Source: Saccharothrix sp. NRRL B-16314 (lineage in GTDB: Bacteria; Actinomycetota; Actinomycetes; Mycobacteriales; Pseudonocardiaceae). From it: 64,000 nt of DNA. A program made the position numbers and the translations under genes. The notes under the pieces are model-generated. The model ran no database searches. It was not told where the DNA came from and saw only the letters and a list, made by a program, of their open reading frames with translations. The DNA is taken from assembly GCF_000716595.1 (NCBI RefSeq), contig NZ_JNXC01000004.1:124001-188000 (forward strand), in the 5' to 3' direction. This document shows positions 16,301-24,299 of this stretch, piece by piece (position 1 is the first letter of the stretch; every line of letters starts with the position of its first letter).

Positions 16301-17248
16301 CTACCGGTAGGCGTTGCGCGTGTAGGTCAGGCTGAACGAGCCCTTGTTGGCGAAGTAGACCGAGACCAGGTAGGCCGGGTCGGTGGCGAGCAGCCCGCGC
16401 TGGACGTCGCTGCCGTCGTTGCCGTCGTCCCAGCCCCAGGCGCTGTTCGCGGCGTTGTCCTTGCCGTTGTCACCGCGGAACGTGCCCCAGCTCGCGAACG
16501 TCGTGGAGCTGTTGCGCTGCGCCCACAGGCCACCGGCGGCGAAGGTGTCCACGAGCCGGTAGCCGACCGACCGGTCGTTGCCGCTCGACGGCACCTCTCC
16601 GGTAGCGCTCGGCACGTACACCACGCCGTCGCCGCCCGGGAACTCCGCGCCGTCCCACGCGTACAGGCCGTGGCCCTTGGCTTCCTGGCGCGTGGTCGGC
16701 CGGCTGCCCTGGAGCCGCAGCGTGCCGTCGAGGTTCTCCCGACCGGCGGTGAACGTGCTGCCCGCCGGGACGTACGAGTAGAAGTCGCTGTGCGCCACCG
16801 TCACCACGGCTTCGAGCCGGCCGAACGTCGAGCCGTCCTTGCGGATCGTCGCCAGCATGCCCTCCATGTCGTTCTCGTGGGTGAACTGCCCGAACGGGTC
16901 GGAGAAGTCCTCCCAGTCGCGCGGGTGGTAGAAGCTGTAGACCACGAACCAGTGCGTCGAGGTCTCCACCACCGAGTAGTAGGCGGCGCCGGTGAGGCGG
17001 GCGAGCGAGTCGTCCTGCGCCTCCCAGTTGTCGAGCGTGTTCCACTCGCCGTCGAAGTCCACAGTGGACAGGTAGTCGGCGTCGTAGTCGGACGAGTCGG
17101 TGTCCTGGTAGTGCACCGGGGCCCAGTGGAAGGCCAGTTCGGCGTCGGTCGCCGCGTGCGCGGGAGTCGTGGCGACCGTCGAGAGCGCGACGGCCGCGAG
17201 CAGGGACGCGGCGATCTTGCGGGCAGGGGCAAGGCGTGCAGGGGACAA
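16301..17248 (-). CDS. Secreted protein of unknown function
   Basis: 315 aa. The TTG at 17248 follows a strong GGAGGTGG. The N-terminus (ARKIAASLLAAVALSTVATT, then PAHA before A) is a classic Sec signal peptide with an AHA/A cleavage site. The mature part starts ELAFHWAPVHYQDTDSSDYD and is rich in Trp, Tyr and Asp, with WFVVYSFYHPRDWEDFSDPF and a C-terminal WGTFRGDNGKDNAANSAWGW. It superficially resembles Vps62/DUF946-type secreted proteins, but I cannot assign it. It is flanked by hairpins on both sides, so it is probably monocistronic. Confidence 0.7.
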   Translation of the reverse strand: MSPARLAPARKIAASLLAAVALSTVATTPAHAATDAELAFHWAPVHYQDTDSSDYDADYLSTVDFDGEWNTLDNWEAQDDSLARLTGAAYYSVVETSTHWFVVYSFYHPRDWEDFSDPFGQFTHENDMEGMLATIRKDGSTFGRLEAVVTVAHSDFYSYVPAGSTFTAGRENLDGTLRLQGSRPTTRQEAKGHGLYAWDGAEFPGGDGVVYVPSATGEVPSSGNDRSVGYRLVDTFAAGGLWAQRNSSTTFASWGTFRGDNGKDNAANSAWGWDDGNDGSDVQRGLLATDPAYLVSVYFANKGSFSLTYTRNAYR

Positions 17249-17261
17249 GCTCCACCTCCGT

Positions 17262-17302
17262 CAGGGTTGCCCGTCGGAGCCAACGGGCCGCGCTGAACCC
17301 TG
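17262..17302 (-). terminator. Two-part hairpin between the HEAT-repeat gene and the secreted-protein gene
   Basis: CAGGGTT (17262-17268) pairs with AACCCTG (17296-17302), and GCCCGT (17269-17274) with ACGGGC (17283-17288) inside it. On the minus strand it follows the HEAT-repeat stop at 17342 and ends four bases before the ribosome binding site of the secreted-protein gene. It may terminate the former or act as a leader hairpin of the latter. Confidence 0.5.
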
Positions 17303-17341
17303 GGGTGAAGCCGAGGTCGACCCAAGGGGTGAATCAGGTGA

Positions 17342-18559
17342 TCATTCGGCGGGTGCCTGCCAGGCCTGGAGAACCCTGCGGAATGCCGCACTCTCCGCCT
17401 GGTCGGCGCTCGCGTGGCCGAGCCGGGCCCGCACGGCGGGGAGCAGGGCGTCGGCGTGGTCCCGCATGGCGATGAAGACTTCCTCCAACGGCGTGGGCGA
17501 CCACGGGCGGCGCGGCGGCTGCACGGGCAGGCCCAGGCGTGGGCCGGACAGGCGTTGCCGCAACGGTTCCACGGCTCGTTCGTCACCGAGCAGGGCGAGC
17601 GCGGACAGGGCGGCGTCGGCGGCGGGCAGGTAGACGTCCCGGGCGGCGAGGGCCAGGTCGTCGGCGAACGGGGCTCGGGCGGACGCGAGCAGGTGCGCGG
17701 CCAGGCGGCGGTTCTCCGGCTCGTCGTCCGGCAGGCGGTCGGCGATCAGCGGCAGCAGCTCGTCGTCGAGCAGCTGGGCGGACGACCACAGCGCGCCCGC
17801 CCGGATGTCCGCGTTCGGGTGATCGAGCAGCCGGGCCACCAGGGTCCGCCGGGTGGCGCGGTCGTCACCGAGTTCCCGGTTCAGCCACCACACGACGGCC
17901 GACGGCCGAGGATTGCCGACGCACCACGTGTCCGCCCACACCTCCACGTCGGTGAAGCCGTCGAGCAGGGACCGGACGTCCGGCGCGACGCCGAGCCGCC
18001 GCAACCCCACCGCCGCCGCGAGCCCGACCGTCGGGTCGGGGAGGAGCCCGGTGAGCCAGTCGAGCGCGGCGGGGTCGGCGTGGTGGCCGGTGGCTACGAC
18101 CAGGCCGAGGCGGGCCGCCTGATCGGGTTCGACGTCGAAGCGATCGCGCAGGCTCGGCCAGACCCGGTGCCCGACGGCCTGGGCCAGCGGGAAGGTCACC
18201 ACTCGCCGGACCTCGACGTCCGGGTCGGCCAAGAGCCCCAGCAGGCGCGGCACGGCCGCCGTCCACGCGTCGGGCCAGGCCTCGTCCACGGCGTCCGGTT
18301 CGGCGGTGCGGGCGGCATGCGCGAGGTCGCCCACGGTCTCCACGACGGCCGGACGGACGCTGACGGTCGGGTCCTCGGCCAGGTCGAGGAGGGCCGGCAG
18401 GAGGGCGGGCGCGGCGGAGTGGACGGCGTCACCGTCGTGGTAGACGTTGGCGTTCAACTCGCCGATCGCGGCCGGCGCGAGCACCGGGTCGCGCACCTGG
18501 GCCAAGAGGACGGGCACATCGGTCGCGGGCCCGTAGGCGTGCTCAAGCTGATCCCACAC
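17342..18559 (-). CDS. HEAT-repeat protein
   Basis: 405 aa, almost entirely helical. Repeating patterns such as PALLDLAEDPTVSVRPAVVE, LGLLADPDVEVRRVVTFPLA, LVARLLDHPNADIRAGALWS and ALSALALLGDERAVEPLRQR are HEAT-type helical pairs. It has no signal peptide or membrane segment, so it is a cytoplasmic scaffold of unknown partner. The GTG at 18559 is preceded, 6 bases upstream, by TAGGGT on the minus strand, suggesting a leaderless transcript. No neighbouring gene suggests its role. Confidence 0.75.
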   Translation of the reverse strand: MWDQLEHAYGPATDVPVLLAQVRDPVLAPAAIGELNANVYHDGDAVHSAAPALLPALLDLAEDPTVSVRPAVVETVGDLAHAARTAEPDAVDEAWPDAWTAAVPRLLGLLADPDVEVRRVVTFPLAQAVGHRVWPSLRDRFDVEPDQAARLGLVVATGHHADPAALDWLTGLLPDPTVGLAAAVGLRRLGVAPDVRSLLDGFTDVEVWADTWCVGNPRPSAVVWWLNRELGDDRATRRTLVARLLDHPNADIRAGALWSSAQLLDDELLPLIADRLPDDEPENRRLAAHLLASARAPFADDLALAARDVYLPAADAALSALALLGDERAVEPLRQRLSGPRLGLPVQPPRRPWSPTPLEEVFIAMRDHADALLPAVRARLGHASADQAESAAFRRVLQAWQAPAE

Positions 18560-18612
18560 CCCCGCACCCTAAGACCGACCGGCGTTCGCGGCCGGCCATA
18601 TACGCACCGGGG

Positions 18613-19440
18613 TCAGGGCTCCGGGAACATCCGGACCATGCCGGGCGGTGGGGTGAACGGGTGCCAGCGGTTCGGGCGCTGCGCCAGCCGGTCGGCGATC
18701 ACCCACAGCACGGAGGCGTTGTAGCCGTACCCGAGGTGGCTGCACGCGACCCCGACGTTCTCCCGCCGCGCCCCCGGCGTCGAGACGCACGCCTGCCATG
18801 CCACGATCCCGTCCGACTTCGAGTACACCGACGTCGACGGCACCGGGAACCGCGGCCTGGTGTGCTCGGGCGGCGGCATGTCCGCGCCCGACACGTAGAA
18901 CCGGGCCAGCAGCCGGTACACCGGGTTGACCCTGGTCTGCCGCAGGTCGGTCATCGCGTACGGGCTGCCCAGCGTGATCACCTGGCGGACCGCGCCGGGG
19001 TGGTCGCGGGCCAGTTCACGGGCGAAGATGCCGCCGAGCGACCAGCCGACGATGCTCACCTTGCCGCCGACCGCGAGTTCCCGCAGCAGCTCGCGCATCC
19101 CGCGCACCACCTCGACCGACGGCCCGATGTTCCAGCCGAGGCCCCAGCCGCGCACGTCGTAGCCCAAACCGGTGAGGAACTTGCGCAGCGTGCCGGTCGA
19201 ACCGTCGTTCGCGCCCAGCCCCGGCAGCACGAGCACGGTGTGGCCGTCGCCGCTCGGCGCGGCGCGCAGGACCGAGCGGGTCGCGGCGTACTGGCCGATG
19301 TCCACCGCCGCGCGGGTCGGCTCGGTGAGGTACCAGAGCAGGCTCGGCGCCGCTGCCAACGTTGACGCCGCTGCTGCTGCCGACGTTGACGCCGGCGCTG
19401 ACGCTGACCCTGACGCCGGAACCACATTCGATGCCGACAT
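18613..19440 (-). CDS. Lipase-like alpha/beta hydrolase
   Basis: 275 aa. After a low-complexity Ala/Ser N-terminal stretch (residues 8-32, encoded by a GCT/GAC-rich microsatellite) comes a hydrolase fold: oxyanion segment LVLPGLGANDGS, nucleophile elbow GWSLGG with Ser134, and LGSPYAMTDLRQ; SKSDGIVAWQ carries the likely acid and SHLGYGYN the histidine. The ATG at 19440 follows GGGGGGAAG. It resembles triacylglycerol-lipase-type proteins. It is divergent from a wax-ester synthase/DGAT gene, which suggests linked lipid turnover. Confidence 0.8.
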   Translation of the reverse strand: MSASNVVPASGSASAPASTSAAAAASTLAAAPSLLWYLTEPTRAAVDIGQYAATRSVLRAAPSGDGHTVLVLPGLGANDGSTGTLRKFLTGLGYDVRGWGLGWNIGPSVEVVRGMRELLRELAVGGKVSIVGWSLGGIFARELARDHPGAVRQVITLGSPYAMTDLRQTRVNPVYRLLARFYVSGADMPPPEHTRPRFPVPSTSVYSKSDGIVAWQACVSTPGARRENVGVACSHLGYGYNASVLWVIADRLAQRPNRWHPFTPPPGMVRMFPEP

Positions 19441-19549
19441 GGCTTCCCCCCGCTCCGCGTCGAGCGATCCCCGAGTAACCATGATGTTTCGCCGCGCCGG
19501 TTTGCGCCAGTACCGACGAGTCTCGATTCCTGGCGCTACCGTCAGCCAC

Positions 19550-20932
19550 ATGGACCGGATGAGCGCCATGGACGCGGGCTTCTTCTACGTCGAGGACGAG
19601 AACGTGCCCATGCACGTCGGTTCGGTCCTGGTCTTCGACGGGCCGGCCCCGTCGTACGGCGACGTCGTGCGCCTGTTCGCGGCCAAGCTCGGCACCGTGC
19701 CGCGTTACCGGCAGCGGGTGAAGGCGCTCCCGCTGCACCTCGGCTGGCCGGTGTGGGTGGACGACGAGCACTTCCAGATCCTCTACCACGTCCGGCACAC
19801 GGCGGTCCCCTCCCCCGGCGCGGACGACCAGCTCCGCAACCTCGCCGGACGCCTCTTCGCGCAGGGCCTCGACATGACGAAACCGCTGTGGGAGGTGTGG
19901 CTGGTCGAAGGCCTGGAGGGCGGCCGGTGGGCGATCATCTGCAAGGTCCACCACTGCCTGATCGACGGCATCGCGGGCAGCGACCTGATGCAGGTGCTGC
20001 TGGACCGGCGCGCGGACACGCCGCTGCCCGAACCGGTGGAGTGGCAGCCGGAGCCGACACCATCGACGGTGGACCTGGTCCTGGAGGGTGTGCGGGACGC
20101 GGTGTCGACGCCGGTCAAGCAGCTGGCCAGGTTCCCGGCGTTGGCGCGGCGGCTGCGCAGCGGCTCGGAGGTGCTGGACATCGGCCGGTCCGTGCTGGAC
20201 AGCCTGCCGACGACCGCCCGCCGACTCGTCACCACCACCCCGAAGACGCTGAACGGCCCGATCGGTCCACACCGGCGGTGGCTGTGGGCCAAGGCGAACC
20301 TCTCCGAGATCAAGACCGTCCGCACGGTCACCGGCGGCACGGTGAACGACGTCATCCTCGCCGCCGTCACCCGGGGGTTCCGCGACCTGCTCGCCAAGCG
20401 CGACGAGTTGGCCGACGGCCAGGTGGTGCGCAGCATGGTGCCGGTGTCGACGCGCTCGTCCGCCGAACGGGGCGTGCTGAACAACAGGTTCGGCGCGGTG
20501 CTGGTGAACCTGCCCGTCAGCGAACCCGACCCACTGGCCCGCCTCGCGTCGATCCGCGAGCAGATGGACGACTTGAAGCGCAGCGGCCAGGCCACCGGCG
20601 CGGACGTGCTCGCCGGCCTGGCGAACTTCGCCGCGCCCGCCCTGCTGGAACTGGGTTCGCGCACCGCCATGCGCCTGCCGCAACAGCTCTTGCAGACGAT
20701 CACCACCAACGTCCCCGGTCCGCGCATCCCCCTCTTCCTGCTGGGCAGGCGACTGACGGAGACCTACCCGTACGTCCCGATCTCGGGGAACATGCGGGTC
20801 AGCGTCGGCATCTTCTCCTACCTCGACCAGATCACCTTCGGCATCAACGCGGACTTCGACAGCGTGCCGGACGTCCAGGTGCTCGCCGACGGCATCCGCG
20901 CGGGCTTCGACGAACTCGTCACCGCGACCTGA
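19550..20932 (+). CDS. Wax ester synthase/diacylglycerol acyltransferase (WS/DGAT)
   Basis: 460 aa. It carries the family's catalytic HHxxxDG as HHCLIDG (134-140), the N-terminal MSAMDAGFFYVEDENVPMHV, PLWEVWLVEGL, and the C-terminal NVPGPRIPLFLLGRR and SYLDQITFGINADFD typical of actinobacterial Tgs/AtfA enzymes. It transfers acyl-CoA to diacylglycerol or fatty alcohols to store neutral lipid and works at the membrane or lipid-body surface. The ATG at 19550 lies 7 bases after TACCGT, so it may be leaderless; an open frame upstream is antisense to the lipase. Its end overlaps a small convergent gene by 14 bases. Confidence 0.93.
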   Translation: MDRMSAMDAGFFYVEDENVPMHVGSVLVFDGPAPSYGDVVRLFAAKLGTVPRYRQRVKALPLHLGWPVWVDDEHFQILYHVRHTAVPSPGADDQLRNLAGRLFAQGLDMTKPLWEVWLVEGLEGGRWAIICKVHHCLIDGIAGSDLMQVLLDRRADTPLPEPVEWQPEPTPSTVDLVLEGVRDAVSTPVKQLARFPALARRLRSGSEVLDIGRSVLDSLPTTARRLVTTTPKTLNGPIGPHRRWLWAKANLSEIKTVRTVTGGTVNDVILAAVTRGFRDLLAKRDELADGQVVRSMVPVSTRSSAERGVLNNRFGAVLVNLPVSEPDPLARLASIREQMDDLKRSGQATGADVLAGLANFAAPALLELGSRTAMRLPQQLLQTITTNVPGPRIPLFLLGRRLTETYPYVPISGNMRVSVGIFSYLDQITFGINADFDSVPDVQVLADGIRAGFDELVTAT

Positions 20933-21164
20933 CCTCCGACCGCGAGCCGACCCGGTCGGCAGCTGCCCTGGCCGCCACGGCACCCGCCGTCGCGACCGCC
21001 TCCGCCGCCACCTCGCCGATCTTGGCCAACGCACGCGGATCGGCGTACAGCTCCACGTCCTGACCGATCTTGAACACCACCGCGCCCCCTCCCGGCTCGA
21101 CCTCGTAGTTGATCCACACATCACCCGGAACCTGCGCCCACAGGTGCACCTGGGCCCGCCCCAT
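20919..21164 (-). CDS. Small protein divergent from the XRE/DUF397 pair
   Basis: 81 aa: a beta-rich N-terminal half (MGRAQVHLWAQVPGDVWINY, then GGGAVVFKIGQDVELYADPR) and an alanine-rich helical tail. The strong ribosome binding site GGGGAGG stands 6 bases before its ATG. It faces the XRE regulator across about 90 bases that contain an inverted repeat, so regulation by that protein is plausible. No family is recognised. It overlaps the WS/DGAT 3' end by 14 bases on the opposite strand. Confidence 0.65.
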   Translation of the reverse strand: MGRAQVHLWAQVPGDVWINYEVEPGGGAVVFKIGQDVELYADPRALAKIGEVAAEAVATAGAVAARAAADRVGSRSEVRSR

Positions 21165-21209
21165 CGTCAGCCTCCCCGCTCTCCGCTTCTGCTACGATCG
21201 TGCCGACGA

Positions 21210-21225
21210 TTGCTGATATTAGCAA
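21210..21225. promoter_or_regulatory. Inverted-repeat operator between the XRE gene and the small divergent gene
   Basis: TTGCTGATATTAGCAA is a dyad with 5-bp arms TTGCT/AGCAA around an AT-rich centre, unusual in this GC-rich DNA. It lies about 30 bases before the XRE start and 45 bases before the small divergent gene, a natural site for autoregulation by the XRE protein. Confidence 0.5.
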
Positions 21226-21253
21226 GTGGCACAACACGATCGAGTGAGGGATC

Positions 21254-22117
21254 ATGACGAAGTCACCGTCGGTAGCGGCCTGGGAGCTCGGTCTCCGCTT
21301 GCGGGAGCGCCGCGAGCTGATGGACGTCACCGCCGCGTCGGCGGGGAAGGCCATCGACACCAGCCAGTCGTACGTCTCCGGCGTGGAGAGCGGCAAACTC
21401 AAGATCAACGCGAGCAAGCTGGCCGAACTCGCCGCCGTGCTGGACTTCGACGCGGCGGAAGTGGAGGAACTGCAGGAACTCCGCGCGGCAGCCGCCGAAC
21501 GCGCCTGGTGGAGCCCCTACTCGGCCATGTTCAGCGCGGACATGTTGCGGTACATCGGCTTCGAGCACGGAGCCGAGTCCATCCGCGCGTACAACGCCGG
21601 ACTGATCAGCGGCCTGCTCCAGACCGAGGAGTACGCGTTGGCGGTCATGCACGGAGGTGGGCCGAGCATCCGTCTGGCCGAGGCCAACCGCCGGGTCGAG
21701 GCGCGCATGAAGCGGCAGCAGCGTCTCGACGACGCCGATGCCCCGCTCCGGCTCACCGCGCTCATCACCGAATCCGCGCTGCGGCAACAGATCGGCGGAC
21801 GCGAGGTGATGGCCGGGCAACTGCGGCACCTGGCGAACCGGATCGAGGAACTGCCGGAGACCCTGGACCTGCGAATCCTGCCCTTCTCCACCGACTACTA
21901 CAACGCCCTTGGCGGATCGAGCTTCTACATCTTCGGCTTCACCAGCAACCGACTCCCGGAACTGGTGTGGCAGGAGACGATCACGTCCACGGATCTGATC
22001 GATCAACCCATGCGGATGCGCGAGTACACTTTGGCCCACGACCAGGCCCTGGGTTACGCCCTCGGCCGGGCCGAATCGCTTGATGTGATCCAGCAGATCG
22101 GCAAGGAGCTCGAGTGA
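21254..22117 (+). CDS. XRE-family regulator with DUF5753 domain
   Basis: 287 aa. Residues 10 to 65 form a Cro/CI-type helix-turn-helix (LGLRLRERRELMDVTAASAG; DTSQSYVSGVESGKLKI). From about residue 95 on is the DUF5753 sensor-like domain (IRAYNAGLISGLLQTEEYAL; VEARMKRQQRLDD; LPFSTDYYNALGGSSFYIF). Such proteins pair with DUF397 partners in streptomycetes and relatives and influence development or antibiotic production in studied cases; the signal is unknown. The stop overlaps the DUF397 GTG (GTGA), so the two proteins are made together. Confidence 0.92.
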   Translation: MTKSPSVAAWELGLRLRERRELMDVTAASAGKAIDTSQSYVSGVESGKLKINASKLAELAAVLDFDAAEVEELQELRAAAAERAWWSPYSAMFSADMLRYIGFEHGAESIRAYNAGLISGLLQTEEYALAVMHGGGPSIRLAEANRRVEARMKRQQRLDDADAPLRLTALITESALRQQIGGREVMAGQLRHLANRIEELPETLDLRILPFSTDYYNALGGSSFYIFGFTSNRLPELVWQETITSTDLIDQPMRMREYTLAHDQALGYALGRAESLDVIQQIGKELE

Positions 22118-22302
22118 GGGACCGCATCGACCACGGTGGTTGGTTCAAGTCGAGCCGCAGCGCGGACAACCCGGCCTGCGTCGAGGTCCGGTTCGTCCCC
22201 GGCACGACCGACGTGCGCGACTCGAAGAACCCCACCGGGCCGGTGCTGTCGTTCCCACGTGGTGCCTGGACGCAGTTCCTGGTCAGGCGAGCCAGTCCTT
22301 GA
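22114..22302 (+). CDS. DUF397 protein, partner of the XRE regulator
   Basis: 62 aa with the family signature GGWFKSSRSADNPACVEVRF and VRDSKNPTGPVLSFPRGAWT. DUF397 proteins are encoded next to XRE/DUF5753 regulators and probably bind them. Translation is coupled through GTGA. The last 20 bases overlap the convergent alpha/beta-hydrolase gene. Confidence 0.93.
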   Translation: MRDRIDHGGWFKSSRSADNPACVEVRFVPGTTDVRDSKNPTGPVLSFPRGAWTQFLVRRASP

Positions 22303-23167
22303 TCCGCGCGGCCACCAGTTCCGGCACCTCCACCTGCGGCACGTGGCCGATGCCGTCCAGGACCTCGAACCGCCACGACGGGTTGCGGCGGGCGGCTTCG
22401 CGGGCCGATGCCAGCGGCACCAGTCGGTCCTTCTCCCCGGCCATCAGGTAGACCGGCACCCGCACCCTGCTCATCGCCGTGTAGTACCGCCGGCTGGTCG
22501 CGCCCGACCACACCACGGACCGCGCCGCCGTCAGGAACGCCTCGTCCAGGCCCGGCACCTCGGCGCGCTGCTCGATCAGTGACATCGACGCGAGGATCAC
22601 CTCTTCGGGCACCGTCTTCGCGTTGGCGCACACCAGGTTCAGCACCCGCTTGACCTGCCGGCGCGTCGACACCCCCGCACGCGACTTCGCCAGGAACCAC
22701 GCTCCCAGCCCCGGCACCGAGTACATCGCGAACGCCGCCGCGACCTGCGGGTCCGGGCGCACGCCCAGCGGCAGCGGCAGGGCCGGGTCGAGCAGCGCCA
22801 GCGCGGTGACGGTCTCCGGCCTGCGGGCGGCGTGCAGGATGGAGATCATCCCGCCCATCGAGTTGCCGACCAGCACCACCGGCTCGCCCACGACCTCGGC
22901 GAGGAACCGCTCGAGCAGCCGGGCGTTCGCGGGCACGGTCGTGGAGCGGCCCTCGGGGTGGGTGAGGCCGAACCCGGCCAGGTCGACGGCCAGCACGCGG
23001 TGGCGGTCGACCAGGTGCGGCGCGAGCAGGCACCAGTTGAGGTGCGACCCGCCGAGCCCGTGCACGAGCACCACCGGCGGCCCGTCACCGCCGAAGTCGA
23101 CGTAGTGGACCGGTCCGTCCAGGTCGGCGTAGCGGCTCGTACCGCCCCAGTGGTCGAGTGTGGTCAT
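22283..23167 (-). CDS. Alpha/beta hydrolase
   Basis: 294 aa soluble hydrolase: oxyanion segment VVLVHGLGGSHLNW, nucleophile elbow GNSMGG with Ser103, an acidic residue in AGEKDRLVPL and the histidine in GIGHVPQVEVPE, so the triad is complete. The substrate is unknown. It starts 5 bases after the patatin stop, so the two hydrolases form an operon; both probably act on acyl esters. The 3' end overlaps the DUF397 gene. Confidence 0.88.
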   Translation of the reverse strand: MTTLDHWGGTSRYADLDGPVHYVDFGGDGPPVVLVHGLGGSHLNWCLLAPHLVDRHRVLAVDLAGFGLTHPEGRSTTVPANARLLERFLAEVVGEPVVLVGNSMGGMISILHAARRPETVTALALLDPALPLPLGVRPDPQVAAAFAMYSVPGLGAWFLAKSRAGVSTRRQVKRVLNLVCANAKTVPEEVILASMSLIEQRAEVPGLDEAFLTAARSVVWSGATSRRYYTAMSRVRVPVYLMAGEKDRLVPLASAREAARRNPSWRFEVLDGIGHVPQVEVPELVAARIKDWLA

Positions 23168-23172
23168 ACCGG

Positions 23173-24033
23173 TCAGTATGTCCCGGACGGGTGACCGTAC
23201 AAGCCCGGCCCCTCGATCTCGACCCGGGCGAGGAACGCGGCCGAGGCGTCGTAGGACGCGGCGATCAGCTCGGCGGTGTGCCCGAAGTCGAGCGGGGTGA
23301 CCGGTTGGACGGGCGGTCCGGGCAGGTAGACGACCGGCACGGCGGCCGATGCCAGTTCGGCTTCCAGCACGGCCTGGTTGCGGGTGCTCAGGGTCGCCCA
23401 GAACAGCAGCGTCTCGGCGAGGGTCTCCGGCACGGTCGGCAGGTGGCCGGGGAACGCGCAGTCCAGCACGACCAGCGACTTCGCCCCCATGGCGAGCGCC
23501 TGGCGGATGGGCACGTTCGCCAGCACACCGCCGTCGTAGAGCACGTGCCCGTCGCGCCGGACGGCCGGGTAGATGCCCGGGATGGCGCTGCTGGCGAGCA
23601 CCGCCGAGACCACGTCACCCGAGGTCAGCGTGATGGCGGCGCCGGTCACCGAGTCCACCGCGACGGCGCCGAACGGCAGGGCCAGCTCGGCGAAGTCCCG
23701 CACGCCGCCCAGGCCGAAGCCCAGCACCTCGGCCAGGCCGGTGTTGGGGAACAAGTGCGTCTTGTGCTGCCGCAACGTCCGGGCCTGGGCGAGGAGGCCG
23801 CCGGGGAAGACGCGGGCCCTCGTCATGTGCCGCCAGATCGCGGCGAGGCGTTCGAAGGCACCGGCCGGGTCGAGCGCGAGCAGCGAGCCGTTGACCGAGC
23901 CGACCGACGTGCCGACGACGAGGTCCGGCGCGACACCGCACTCGGCCAGCGCGCGCAGCATCCCGACCTGGCCCGCGCCGAGGCTGCCGCCACCGCCGAG
24001 CACGAATCCGACCGGTCCGGGGAGGTCCACCAC
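23173..24033 (-). CDS. Patatin-like phospholipase
   Basis: 286 aa, cytoplasmic or membrane-associated. It has the glycine-rich oxyanion loop GGGGSLGAGQ (13-22), the nucleophile motif GTSVGS (Ser43) and the dyad aspartate in LYDGGVL (Asp167), so it should be catalytically active. It probably hydrolyses phospholipid or other lipid acyl esters. GTG start. It forms an operon with the alpha/beta hydrolase 5 bases downstream. A possible 32-residue ORF ends 13 bases upstream. Confidence 0.9.
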   Translation of the reverse strand: MVDLPGPVGFVLGGGGSLGAGQVGMLRALAECGVAPDLVVGTSVGSVNGSLLALDPAGAFERLAAIWRHMTRARVFPGGLLAQARTLRQHKTHLFPNTGLAEVLGFGLGGVRDFAELALPFGAVAVDSVTGAAITLTSGDVVSAVLASSAIPGIYPAVRRDGHVLYDGGVLANVPIRQALAMGAKSLVVLDCAFPGHLPTVPETLAETLLFWATLSTRNQAVLEAELASAAVPVVYLPGPPVQPVTPLDFGHTAELIAASYDASAAFLARVEIEGPGLYGHPSGTY

Positions 24034-24046
24034 GGCCCGGATCGTC

Positions 24047-24145
24047 TCACCGCAGCGCCCACCGCACCCATGCGGGCCGCTTCACACGCGGGCTCCACGT
24101 GCCGGCCTCCACAGGCAGTCCGGCGGTGTTCATCACCTTGGCCAC
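24047..24145 (-). CDS. Possible short ORF or gene remnant upstream of the patatin gene
   Basis: From the GTG at 24145 this frame reads VAKVMNTAGLPVEAGTWSPR, then a Trp/Arg-rich end (RPAWVRWALR) before TGA. Almost 90% of its codons end in G or C, as in real genes here, and it lies 13 bases before the patatin start on the same strand. The frame stays open further upstream into the 14-bp repeats with poorer codon bias, so it may instead be the tail of a decayed gene. No ribosome binding site is clear and no family is recognised. Confidence 0.3.
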   Translation of the reverse strand: MAKVMNTAGLPVEAGTWSPRVKRPAWVRWALR

Positions 24146-24220
24146 GCCGTCTGCCGGGGTCGAACGCCATGCCCGTAGGGCGCCCGTGTGGAGTAGTGCG
24201 CGCTTCGGCTTCGCGGCAGC

Positions 24221-24299
24221 GGTCAGGTCACAGTGGTCAGGTCACAGTGGTCAGGTCACAGTGGTCAGGTCACAGTGGTCAGGTCACAGTGGTCAGGTC
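24221..24299. repeat. 14-bp tandem repeat, five exact copies plus a partial
   Basis: The unit GGTCAGGTCACAGT is repeated exactly at 24221, 24235, 24249, 24263 and 24277, with a partial sixth copy running into the last codons of the flavin oxidoreductase gene. Each unit holds two GGTCA half-sites. Because 14 is not a multiple of three, it produces meaningless ORFs in every frame. The block lies just downstream of the minus-strand gene ending at 24293. Confidence 0.95.

Noticed and set aside
24221..24299. CRISPR array
   Set aside because: The repeats are contiguous 14-mers without spacers, and no cas genes are present.
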